Positions 40,183 through 47,189 of a stretch of 64,000 nucleotides of DNA are shown here, in pieces. Every line of letters begins with the position of its first letter. The stretch's first letter is position 1. The stretch is taken from contig NZ_BBYR01000044.1 of NCBI RefSeq assembly GCF_001293525.1, forward strand, positions 1 through 64,000, in the 5' to 3' direction. The translations under genes were made by a program, and so were the position numbers. A model generated the notes under the pieces. That model did not search any database, had not been told where the DNA came from, and saw nothing but the letters and a program-made list of their open reading frames with translations. The stretch is from Pseudideonella sakaiensis (lineage in GTDB: Bacteria; Pseudomonadota; Gammaproteobacteria; Burkholderiales; Burkholderiaceae_C).

Positions 40183-40848
40183 ATGGCCTCGAGATCACCC
40201 GCCACCGTGCCCGCGCCGCCGCGCAGCGCCCGGCCGCCGCTGTCCCCGGCCGACTGGATCGCCGACGCGCTGGCGCTGCTCGCCGACCAGGGCATCGACG
40301 CGGTGCGCGTCGACGTGCTGGCGCGGCGCCTCGGCGTGACGCGTGGCAGCTTCTACTGGCATTTCGCCGACCGCGATGCACTGCTGCGCGGGCTGCTGGA
40401 GACCTGGCGCCAGCAGGCCACCGAGCAGGTCATCGCCCGCTTCGACGGCAGCCGGGCCGAGCCGCAGGCGCTGCTGCGCGAGCTGATCTCGCTGCCGTTC
40501 CGCGGCGCGCCGGCGCGCCGGGCGGCGTGCATCGAGCTGGCGATCCGCGGCTGGGCGCGCCGCCATCCGATGGCGCGCCAGGCGGTGGACGAGGTCGACG
40601 AGCGGCGCATCGGCTACCACGCGCAGGTCTTCTCCGCGCTCGGCTTTCCGATCGGCGAGGCGCGCGCCCGCGCCCACGTGCTGTACGCCTACGAGGTCGC
40701 CGAATCGGTGCTCGCGGTGCAGGGAAGCGCGGCCCAGCAGGCGCAGCGCCGCGCCCTCGTCGAGGCGCTGATCCAGCAGCCGCTCGCGCCGCCGGGCGAG
40801 GCGCTGCGTTCCGCCGCGGCGCGGCCGGCGCCTGCGCCGCGCCGCTGA
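40183..40848 (+). CDS. TetR family transcriptional regulator
   Basis: A 221-residue repressor-type regulator. The N-terminal DNA-binding domain has the helix-turn-helix GIDAVRVDVLARRLGVTRGSFYWHFADRDALL (about 38-68). The rest is the helical ligand-binding domain, with a RRAACIELAIRGWARR segment found in a subgroup of the family. ATG 40183 is the best start; an earlier ATG at 40081 lies inside the palindrome. It probably represses the divergent feruloyl-CoA-synthase-like gene and itself, with an acyl- or aroyl-CoA as plausible inducer. Confidence 0.9.
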   Translation: MASRSPATVPAPPRSARPPLSPADWIADALALLADQGIDAVRVDVLARRLGVTRGSFYWHFADRDALLRGLLETWRQQATEQVIARFDGSRAEPQALLRELISLPFRGAPARRAACIELAIRGWARRHPMARQAVDEVDERRIGYHAQVFSALGFPIGEARARAHVLYAYEVAESVLAVQGSAAQQAQRRALVEALIQQPLAPPGEALRSAAARPAPAPRR

Positions 40849-40900
40849 CGGCGGGCCGTCCCCCGTCGGGGGGAAGGCGCGGCGCGGGCCGCGGCCCGGG

Positions 40901-40918
40901 GCTGCCTAGACTGGCGGC
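40901..40918 (+). promoter_or_regulatory. second copy of the TAGACT 18-mer
   Basis: Identical to 20841-20858 over all 18 bases. TAGACT may serve as a -10 box for the hypothetical gene that starts 23 bp downstream. The leader would be short. Confidence 0.4.
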
Positions 40919-40941
40919 CTTCGGAACGAAGGGGCAGCGTG

Positions 40942-41679
40942 ATGCGTGCGCACTGGGTGGGCGGCTTGCTGGGACTGGTGGTCGGCGCGGCGGGCGGCTG
41001 GGCGCTGGCGCGTCTGGCGCCGCCGGCCGGCGGCGCCGTCGGCGGGAGCGTGATGGCGGCCGCCGATCCGGGCCCGGACGCCGTGCGCGCGGCCGATCCG
41101 GCTGCCGCGCGCGGACCCGCCGGGCCCGGTGCCTCGGCGGCCTGCCCGGCCGCCGCGCCCGCGCCGATCCCGTCGCCGCCGCCGGCCTGCCCGCCGGCCC
41201 TGGCTGCCGCGGCCGGGCCGGCGCCCGCAGCGTCGCGCGGCGCCGGCGCGGTCGCCCTGCCGCCGGCCGCGCCGGCCGTCCCCGAGCCCTTCCCGCTGTC
41301 GAAGGAGCACGCCCAGATCCTGCAGGCGCCCGACGAACGGCCGACCTTGCCGCAGCTGCACCGGCAGCTGCTGGACGAGCCGCGCGACGCCGACTGGGCG
41401 GCCGCCACCGAGGAGCTGCTGCGGCGCGACCTCGCGGCGGCCAACCAGGCCGGCGACTTCGACATCCCGACCATCCAGTGCCGCCAGACCCTGTGCGAAG
41501 TCCTGGCCTTCGGCAACTCCCCGGCCGCGATCCAGCGCTGGCAGGCGGCGATGCAGGAGCGCAGCGGCGCCTGGCGAGAGGCGGCCGGGCTGGTCGGCAA
41601 CTCGCTGTCGATCACCAGCGCCGGCGGGCGCGCGGTGATCGTCGGCATCCTCGAACGTCGGCCGCCGCGCCGGCCCTGA
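40942..41679 (+). CDS. single-pass membrane-anchored hypothetical protein
   Basis: A 245-residue protein from the ATG at 40942 (a GTG directly before it is in frame). The N-terminal segment WVGGLLGLVVGAAGGWALARL is a membrane anchor or uncleaved signal. About 95 residues of Ala/Pro-rich linker follow, then a folded C-terminal domain of about 120 residues with two Cys in FDIPTIQCRQTLCEVLAFG, probably a periplasmic disulfide. Similar one-helix proteins with a CxxxxC domain occur widely in proteobacteria with no known role. I can assign no function. Confidence 0.7.
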   Translation: MRAHWVGGLLGLVVGAAGGWALARLAPPAGGAVGGSVMAAADPGPDAVRAADPAAARGPAGPGASAACPAAAPAPIPSPPPACPPALAAAAGPAPAASRGAGAVALPPAAPAVPEPFPLSKEHAQILQAPDERPTLPQLHRQLLDEPRDADWAAATEELLRRDLAAANQAGDFDIPTIQCRQTLCEVLAFGNSPAAIQRWQAAMQERSGAWREAAGLVGNSLSITSAGGRAVIVGILERRPPRRP

Positions 41680-41773
41680 GGACGCCGTGAACGAACCCGC
41701 CCCGCGGGCGCCTGGCGGGCGGCATCGCGCGGGACGGCGGCGCCCACGCGCGGCCGCGGCAGCGCCCGCGCCT

Positions 41774-41820
41774 TTGTCCGAGATCAAGCCGCGCGGCCGG
41801 GGCCCGGCCTAGCATCCGGG
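41774..41820 (+). promoter_or_regulatory. FNR-box promoter of the Crp/Fnr-type gene
   Basis: TTGTCCGAGATCAA (41774-41787) matches the FNR/Anr consensus TTGAT-N4-ATCAA in spacing, with a perfect right half and a TTG left half. CTAGCATCCGGG follows at 41809, with TAGCAT (41810-41815) as -10 box. A start of transcription near 41822 puts the box centre at -41.5, the position used by class II FNR-activated promoters. The coding region begins 125 bp further. Confidence 0.6.
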
Positions 41821-41946
41821 CCAGGATGTGGCGGGTGCGCCGACCGGCACCGCTGCGGCGGCGCCGACCGGTCGCCGGCCCGGCCGGTCGGTCGCGCCGC
41901 GATCGCCCGGCGCGGGTCCGGCCGCCGGAGGCGACGAGGAGCACGG

Positions 41947-42642
41947 ATGACGACGAACCCCCTGCGCGGCGGACCGCGCGACGAGCCGGAACTGCGGGCC
42001 GCGCCCGGTCTCGCGCTGGCCGCCGGCCAGCGCCTGGACCTGGGCTCGGCGGCCACGGTGTTCCGGCTGCGCAGCGGCCTGCTGGTCGGCGGGGTGGCCG
42101 ACGAGGCGCCGGGCCGGGTCGACCTGGTGCTGCGCCCCGGCGACCTGGTCGGTGCCGAGGCGCTGGCCGGCGGCGCGGCGCTGCCGGGACTGTGGATCAA
42201 GGCGCTGGTGCCGTCGCGGCTGGACGGCGTCGACCTGCGCGGACCGGCCGTGCGGCTGGGCCTGCTGGCCGAGGCCTACGGCCAGCTGCGCCGCCAGGGC
42301 CGTGACGTGCAGCGGCTGCGCGCCGGCCCGGTGGCCGACCGGGTGCGCAGCCTGCTCGGTCTGCTCGGCCAGTCGCCCGCCGGGGGCGCCGCGGCCGGCG
42401 CCGACGCCACCGCCTTCCCGATGCCGCCGCAGAAGCTGCTCGCCGCGCTGGTCGACACCTCGCCGGAGACCGTCTGCCGCGTGCTCGCGCAGCTGCGCGA
42501 TGCCGGCGAGATTCGCCACGCCGCCAGCGGCCGCTCGCGCTTCACCGCGGCCGCGGCCGTGTCGCTCGGCGTGCCGCCCGCGCCGCCGGCGGCGCGCCGG
42601 CCGGCGAACGCAGACGGCGCGCGGCCGCCCGCCGGGGCCTGA
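41947..42642 (+). CDS. Crp/Fnr family transcriptional regulator
   Basis: A 231-residue regulator. The C-terminal winged helix-turn-helix is FPMPPQKLLAALVDTSPETVCRVLAQLRDAGEI at about 157-189, in which SPETVCRVL is the recognition helix. The N-terminal half has the cyclic-nucleotide-binding-fold pattern (LRSGLLVGGV, LRPGDLVGAEAL), but it lacks both a cAMP-binding cassette and the N-terminal cysteines of oxygen-sensing FNR. It may sense another ligand or act constitutively. The promoter has an FNR-like box, so its own synthesis may rise under low oxygen. It is convergent with the three-enzyme fusion gene (20 bp between ends). Confidence 0.85.
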   Translation: MTTNPLRGGPRDEPELRAAPGLALAAGQRLDLGSAATVFRLRSGLLVGGVADEAPGRVDLVLRPGDLVGAEALAGGAALPGLWIKALVPSRLDGVDLRGPAVRLGLLAEAYGQLRRQGRDVQRLRAGPVADRVRSLLGLLGQSPAGGAAAGADATAFPMPPQKLLAALVDTSPETVCRVLAQLRDAGEIRHAASGRSRFTAAAAVSLGVPPAPPAARRPANADGARPPAGA

Positions 42643-42662
42643 GGGGGCCTGCCGGCCGTCGC

Positions 42663-45392
42663 TCAGCGCCGCGTGCGCTGGTCGATTTCCTGGCGCCGGT
42701 CGCGCAGCGCGCTGCCGCTGTGCGGGAAGCACAGCGGGCCCGGGGCCGGCTCCGCGGGGGCGGGTGTCGCCTGCCGGACCGTCGCCACGCGCGACGGGCC
42801 GCCGCCCCGGATGAAGTCGATCGTCGACGCGACGGTGGCCTCGTCGTCGTCGAAGTCGCCGTGGTGCCGGGCCCTGGACAGCGCGCCCGTGTCGCGCGGG
42901 TCGGGCGCCACCACCAGCCGGTGGCCCGGGGTGGCCAGCAGCGCACGCAGCGCCGTCGTCAGGTCGCGTTCCAGGCCCAGCAGCGGCTCGCCGCCGTTGC
43001 GCGACGGCCGCACGACCTCGTCACGCCACTGCGGGACGCGTGGCCGCTCCTCGAGGGCGTGGGACACCAGGTACAGCAGCGACTTGTTGTACAGGTGGGC
43101 GCAGTGGTCGTCGCGCTCGCTGGTGTCGTCCAGCAGGTAGAGCGCGAAGCGCCGGATCTGCCCGGCGGCGATCGCCGGCTGGTAGTCGCCGGCGAACTGC
43201 GCGTGGCGGCAGGCCGGGGCCCACAGCGTGCAGCTCTCGATGGCGAGCCCGCGCTCGGCCAGCAGCCCCACCAGCGGGCCCAGCAGGATCGCGCCGGCGC
43301 TGTGCGCGGCCAGGTGGAGCTCGAGCCCGCGCCCGTCGGCCGCGAGGCCCTGCAGCAGGTCGGCCACGCGGCGCGCCGCGCCGTCGGCACGCTGGCTGGC
43401 GCGCAGCGCGTTCTCCTTCATTTCGTCCCACAGCGCCTTGCCGCCGAGTGCGCGCGCCAGCGGCTCGAGCGCGTCGTCCAGTCGGTCGAGCATGAAGTCT
43501 TTCGCGGCGTCCAGCACGCCTTCTGGCCGGCGCCGCCGCACGGCGTCCTGCAGCAGGTTGGTGACGGTGGTCCAGGCGTCGCTGTTCCACACGAAGGCGA
43601 GCGGGTAGATCTGCGCCGGCAGCATCGCGCGGCGGTAGTCCGCCACGCGCTGCACCGCCGCCGTCTCGCCGACCAGGCCGCCGTGCGCGTACAGCAGCAC
43701 CCGCCGCGTGCCCCAGGGCGCGGTGACGCGCGGGATGTCCTGCCGCACGAGGCGCTCCACCTCCGCCGCCGAGCTGCCGAACTCGCCGCCGGCGCGCAGC
43801 AGGCCGTCGTTGCCGACCGCCACGATGTGCGGCCGCAGGTCCGACTGGCTGTAGGCGGCCGAGCGGCCGGCGCCGTCGGCATGCGCATCGGCGGTGCCGG
43901 CCGCCGTCTCCAGCCGCACCGGCGCGCCCAGCCGCGCCACCCACACGTCGGTGCCGTTGCGCAGCCAGTCGTCGTAGCCGATCTGCGCGAAGCCACCGTG
44001 GCCCCAGTCCGGGCCCCAGGAGTTCTGGATCCAGAAGCCGCGCTCGTCGTAGGCCACGATCGCGAAGGCATGGCCGCCCAGCCGTTCGTCGGACGCGGCG
44101 ATCAGGCCGTCGGGGCCGACCGCCGACCAGCCCTGGTGCACCACGGCGGTGGCGTACAGCACGCCCACCTCGGCCAGCGCCGAGTGCATCGCCACCAGGT
44201 CGCGGTGGTTGACGCGGAAGTAGGCGCCGAGCGGCCGGCGCCGCGCGTCGGAGGTCCGCTCGTCGGTCAGGCCGTCGTCATCTGGCTGCGAGGGATAGGC
44301 GGCCTCGCTGCACACGCCGTGCTTGTGCCAGCCCTTCATCGCGCCGCGCGCGCTCGAACCCTCGTAGCGTTCGCCCGGCCACTCGTCGTAGCGTCGGGCG
44401 AGCGTGTAGAGCATGCGCGGGCTGACGGGCACCGGGTCGGGCCAGGTCCGGCGCCGCAGCAGCAGGTAGTTGGCGACGGTGGCCAGGGCGTAGCCGGTGC
44501 AGGCGCCTTCGCTGCCCTGGTCCAGGATCGGCACCTGCCACTCGAGGTAGTCGCCCAGCGGCACCTGGGTCGGCACCTCGACCAGACTGGGCACGTACAT
44601 CAGGTCGCGGAAGTCGAGCGTGTCCGCGCGCGCGCCGTACACGCGCCGCGGCGCGGTGCGGCGGCGCCGGCGAGCGGGCGCCGCCGCGGCGCCGGTGGCC
44701 AGGCCCGGCGCGGCGTCCGCCCCTGCAGCCGCAACCGCAAGCGCACCCGCACCCGCACCCGCACCCGCACCCGCTGCCGGTGCGTGGACGGAGGCGGGCG
44801 GGTGGGCGCCGGCGGGGGCATCGTCGGCGTGCTCGGGGTAGACGCCGGCCAGCGCAGCCAGCGCCAGCGCGTGGTAGCGCTCGCGCTCGGCCAGCCCGTT
44901 CGTGCCGCCGTTGATGCCGCGGGTGATGCCGACGAAGTCACCGGCGTCGGCGCGCGCGTTGAGCTGCCGGTGCGACCAGAACCAGCCCGCCACGCGGAAG
45001 CCGACCGCCGGGTCGGCCACCTGCTCCGGCCGCGCCTCCAGGTCCAGCCCGAGCGCCTGGCCGCAGCGGCGGTAGTTCGCGCGGCCGGTGAGCTGGATCG
45101 GCCCGCGGCCGCGGTAGCGCCAGCCATCGCCCGGCTCGGTGTTGCCCAGCCGTCGTGCCAGGTCGCCGGGCGGCTCGTAGCGGCGCTGCGCGGCGGTCGG
45201 CCCCCAGCGCTCCTCCATCCAGCGGAACTCGCCCGACTCGTGCGCCAGCTGCGCGATGAAGGCCGCCGCGCGGCGCCGGTTGGTGTCGATGCCGAACTCC
45301 GCCATCGCGGCGCGCAGCGGCGGCGTGCAGGCGTCGAGCCGGCGGGACGAGGCCTGCCGCAGCACGCGGGCAAGCAGGGCGGGCGTGAGCAT
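42663..45392 (-). CDS. GH19-papain-alpha/beta hydrolase three-enzyme fusion protein
   Basis: A 909-residue protein from the ATG at 45392, with AGGAGA upstream. Part 1 (1-190) is a glycoside hydrolase 19 chitinase/endolysin domain: AQLAHESGEF with Glu52, then YRGRGPIQLTGRANYRRCG. Residues 190-250 are an Ala/Gly linker ending in an Arg-rich stretch. Part 2 (250-490) is a C1A papain-like peptidase: Gln292 and Cys298 in DQGSEGACTGYA, His441 in GGHAFAIVAY, Asn457 in IQNSWGPDWGHGGF. Part 3 (520-862) resembles an alpha/beta hydrolase: LLYAHGG near 567-572 and the elbow AAHSAGA with Ser698; His778 in LVSHALEE is a possible triad His. No signal peptide is seen. It could attack peptidoglycan or glycans, proteins and lipid/ester bonds at once, as expected for a toxin-like effector or a lytic enzyme, but no secretion or immunity gene is beside it. 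It is divergent from the FHA-GGDEF gene. Confidence 0.85.
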   Translation of the reverse strand: MLTPALLARVLRQASSRRLDACTPPLRAAMAEFGIDTNRRRAAAFIAQLAHESGEFRWMEERWGPTAAQRRYEPPGDLARRLGNTEPGDGWRYRGRGPIQLTGRANYRRCGQALGLDLEARPEQVADPAVGFRVAGWFWSHRQLNARADAGDFVGITRGINGGTNGLAERERYHALALAALAGVYPEHADDAPAGAHPPASVHAPAAGAGAGAGAGALAVAAAGADAAPGLATGAAAAPARRRRRTAPRRVYGARADTLDFRDLMYVPSLVEVPTQVPLGDYLEWQVPILDQGSEGACTGYALATVANYLLLRRRTWPDPVPVSPRMLYTLARRYDEWPGERYEGSSARGAMKGWHKHGVCSEAAYPSQPDDDGLTDERTSDARRRPLGAYFRVNHRDLVAMHSALAEVGVLYATAVVHQGWSAVGPDGLIAASDERLGGHAFAIVAYDERGFWIQNSWGPDWGHGGFAQIGYDDWLRNGTDVWVARLGAPVRLETAAGTADAHADGAGRSAAYSQSDLRPHIVAVGNDGLLRAGGEFGSSAAEVERLVRQDIPRVTAPWGTRRVLLYAHGGLVGETAAVQRVADYRRAMLPAQIYPLAFVWNSDAWTTVTNLLQDAVRRRRPEGVLDAAKDFMLDRLDDALEPLARALGGKALWDEMKENALRASQRADGAARRVADLLQGLAADGRGLELHLAAHSAGAILLGPLVGLLAERGLAIESCTLWAPACRHAQFAGDYQPAIAAGQIRRFALYLLDDTSERDDHCAHLYNKSLLYLVSHALEERPRVPQWRDEVVRPSRNGGEPLLGLERDLTTALRALLATPGHRLVVAPDPRDTGALSRARHHGDFDDDEATVASTIDFIRGGGPSRVATVRQATPAPAEPAPGPLCFPHSGSALRDRRQEIDQRTRR
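44743..44772 (-). repeat. GCACCC hexanucleotide repeat in the fusion-protein linker
   Basis: Five perfect 6-bp units (GCACCC on the plus strand) encode the Gly-Ala repeat near residue 210 of the three-enzyme protein. Unit gain or loss changes the linker by two residues and keeps the frame. Confidence 0.85.
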
Positions 45393-45505
45393 CGGGGTCT
45401 CCTGGCTGGTTGCCGAGGCGGCCACTGTCGCGCCGCCGGCCCGGGCCCACATCCGTCGTTCTGCCGATGCCGCCGCGCCGGACACGTTCCGATACCGATC
45501 GGTCC

Positions 45506-45532
45506 TTCAGCCCGCCGTTTCCCGGCCGATAA
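45506..45532 (+). promoter_or_regulatory. sigma-28-like promoter
   Basis: The -10 element GCCGATAA (45525-45532) is identical to the flagellar sigma-28 consensus. TTCA (45506-45509) stands exactly 15 bp before it, where TAAA is expected. It lies 45 bp before the FHA-GGDEF start. Confidence 0.5.
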
Positions 45533-45577
45533 GCGCGAGATCATCCGCCGTCCGCCCGCCCACCGCCCCCACCGCCG

Positions 45578-46486
45578 ATGACCGAGGACCTGACCGTCGC
45601 CCTGCCGAGCCCCGACGTGACCGTGCTGCGCGACGCGGAGCAAGGCCAGCGGCCCTGCCTGATCTTCTACAGCGGCAGCGATGCCGGCCGCCGCCACGAC
45701 CTGGATCCCGGGCGCCACCTGATCGGCCGCTGCGCCGAGGCGCGCATCGTCTTCGACCAGCCCGGCATCAGCCGCCGGCATGCGGAGCTGGAGGTGCGGC
45801 CCGGCGAGGTGCTGCTGCGCGACCTGGGCTCGGCCAACCGGACCCGCGTCAACGGCGAGTTCGTCGAGGCGCCGCGCGCGCTGCGCCAGGGCGACCTGGT
45901 CCAGCTCGCCAACGTGGTGCTGCGCTACCACGACGGCAACAGCCTGGATGCGCTGCTGCACGACCGCATCTACCGGATGGCGACGACCGACGCCGGCACC
46001 GGCGCCTTCAACCGCCGCTACCTGCAGGAGAACCTCGAGCGCGAGGTGGCGCGTGCGCGCCGCGGCCGGCAGCCGCTGTCGGCGATCGGCTTCGACCTGG
46101 ACCACTTCAAGCGCGTCAACGACGGCCACGGCCACCCGGCCGGCGATGCGCTGCTGCACGACTGCGTGCAGCGCGTGCAGCAGGCGCTGCGCGGCGGCGA
46201 CCTGCTGTGCCGCGTCGGTGGCGAGGAGTTCGTCGCGCTGCTGCCCGACACCGGCCTGGCGGCCGCGCGGGCGCTGGCCGAGCGGCTGCGCCGCTGCGTC
46301 GAGGCCGAGCCCTTCGACCTGCGCAGCGACCCCGGCGGCCACGGCCCGTGGTACGCGCAGACCGTCTCGCTCGGCGTCGCCGAGCTGGAGCCGGGCATGG
46401 CCGGCGGCACGGCGCTGCTCGCGCTGGTCGACCACCGCCTCTACAAGGCCAAGCACCAGGGGCGCAACCGCGTGGTGGCCGACTGA
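45578..46486 (+). CDS. FHA-GGDEF diguanylate cyclase
   Basis: A 302-residue cytoplasmic enzyme making cyclic di-GMP from two GTP. The forkhead-associated domain (about 26-118) has GRHLIGRCAEARIVFDQPGISRRHAEL and a DLGSANRTRVNG loop, which binds phosphothreonine. The GGDEF domain follows, with the DLDHFKRVNDGHGHPAGD metal site, an intact GGEEF at 214-218 and an inhibitory I-site RGGD at 205-208 exactly five residues before it. It should be active, feedback-inhibited and steered by protein phosphorylation. Its promoter looks flagellar-type, linking c-di-GMP to motility. It ends 3 bp from the kdpE stop on the other strand. Confidence 0.93.
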   Translation: MTEDLTVALPSPDVTVLRDAEQGQRPCLIFYSGSDAGRRHDLDPGRHLIGRCAEARIVFDQPGISRRHAELEVRPGEVLLRDLGSANRTRVNGEFVEAPRALRQGDLVQLANVVLRYHDGNSLDALLHDRIYRMATTDAGTGAFNRRYLQENLEREVARARRGRQPLSAIGFDLDHFKRVNDGHGHPAGDALLHDCVQRVQQALRGGDLLCRVGGEEFVALLPDTGLAAARALAERLRRCVEAEPFDLRSDPGGHGPWYAQTVSLGVAELEPGMAGGTALLALVDHRLYKAKHQGRNRVVAD

Positions 46487-46489
46487 GGT

Positions 46490-47179
46490 TCAGCCGCGGA
46501 AGCGGTAGCCGATCCCGGCCTCGGTGAGCAGGTGGCGCGGGCGCGAGGGGTCGTCCTCCAGCTTCTTGCGCAGGTTCGCCAGGTGCACCCGCACGTAGTG
46601 CGTGTCCTGGGCATGCCCCGGCCCCCAGACCGCCTTCAGCAGCTGCTGGTGGGTGACGACCCGGTCCGGCTGCGCGGCCAGGTGGGTCAGCAGCCGGTAC
46701 TCGATCGGTGTCAGGTGCAGCGGCTCGCCGTCGCGCTCGACGACGCGTCGCGCGCGGTCCAGCACGATGCGGCCGAAGCGCAGCACCGCGTCGGGCGTCG
46801 CGCTGCCCAGGGCCTGGCGCCGCAGCTGCGCGCGCACGCGCGCCAGCAGCTCCGCGGTGCCGAAGGGCTTGACGAGGTAGTCGTCGGCGCCGGCATCCAG
46901 CGCCTCCACCTTGTCGGCCTCGCCGCTGCGCGCCGACAGCACGATCACCGGCGCGGTCGACCAGGTGCGCAGCGCGCGGATCAGCTCGGTGCCGTCGCCG
47001 TCGGGCAGGCCGAGGTCGACGATCGCCAGCTCGGGCCGGCGGCTGCCGGCCTCGACCAGGCCGCGCTGCAGCGTCGCGGCCTCGATCACCTCGTGATCCT
47101 CGGCGGCCAGGCTGAGGCGCACGAAGCGGCGGATGTCCGGTTCGTCCTCGACCAGCAGGATGCGCGCGCGCGGTTCCAT
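46490..47179 (-). CDS. kdpE: KdpE response regulator
   Basis: A 229-residue OmpR/PhoB-type regulator of potassium uptake. The receiver domain has the acidic pair in LLVEDEPD and the phosphorylated Asp55 in LAIVDLGLPDGDG. The C-terminal winged helix ends LANLRKKLEDDPSRPRHLLTEAGIGYRF, the usual family tail. It is preceded by kdpD at 10 bp. It should activate the kdp operon at low potassium by binding the repeats at 55750-55803. Confidence 0.95.
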   Translation of the reverse strand: MEPRARILLVEDEPDIRRFVRLSLAAEDHEVIEAATLQRGLVEAGSRRPELAIVDLGLPDGDGTELIRALRTWSTAPVIVLSARSGEADKVEALDAGADDYLVKPFGTAELLARVRAQLRRQALGSATPDAVLRFGRIVLDRARRVVERDGEPLHLTPIEYRLLTHLAAQPDRVVTHQQLLKAVWGPGHAQDTHYVRVHLANLRKKLEDDPSRPRHLLTEAGIGYRFRG

Positions 47180-47189
47180 CGCGGCGATG

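Noticed and set aside
42643..42662. Possible immunity gene for the three-enzyme protein
   Set aside because: Only 20 bp separate it from the convergent Crp/Fnr-type gene, and the upstream side holds the FHA-GGDEF gene. No candidate of plausible size is present, so a toxin-immunity pair is not supported.
42720..45581. 953-residue open frame opposite the three-enzyme fusion gene
   Set aside because: No family motifs, biased Arg/Val/Gln composition and no ribosome site. The opposite strand has three sets of catalytic residues in frame.
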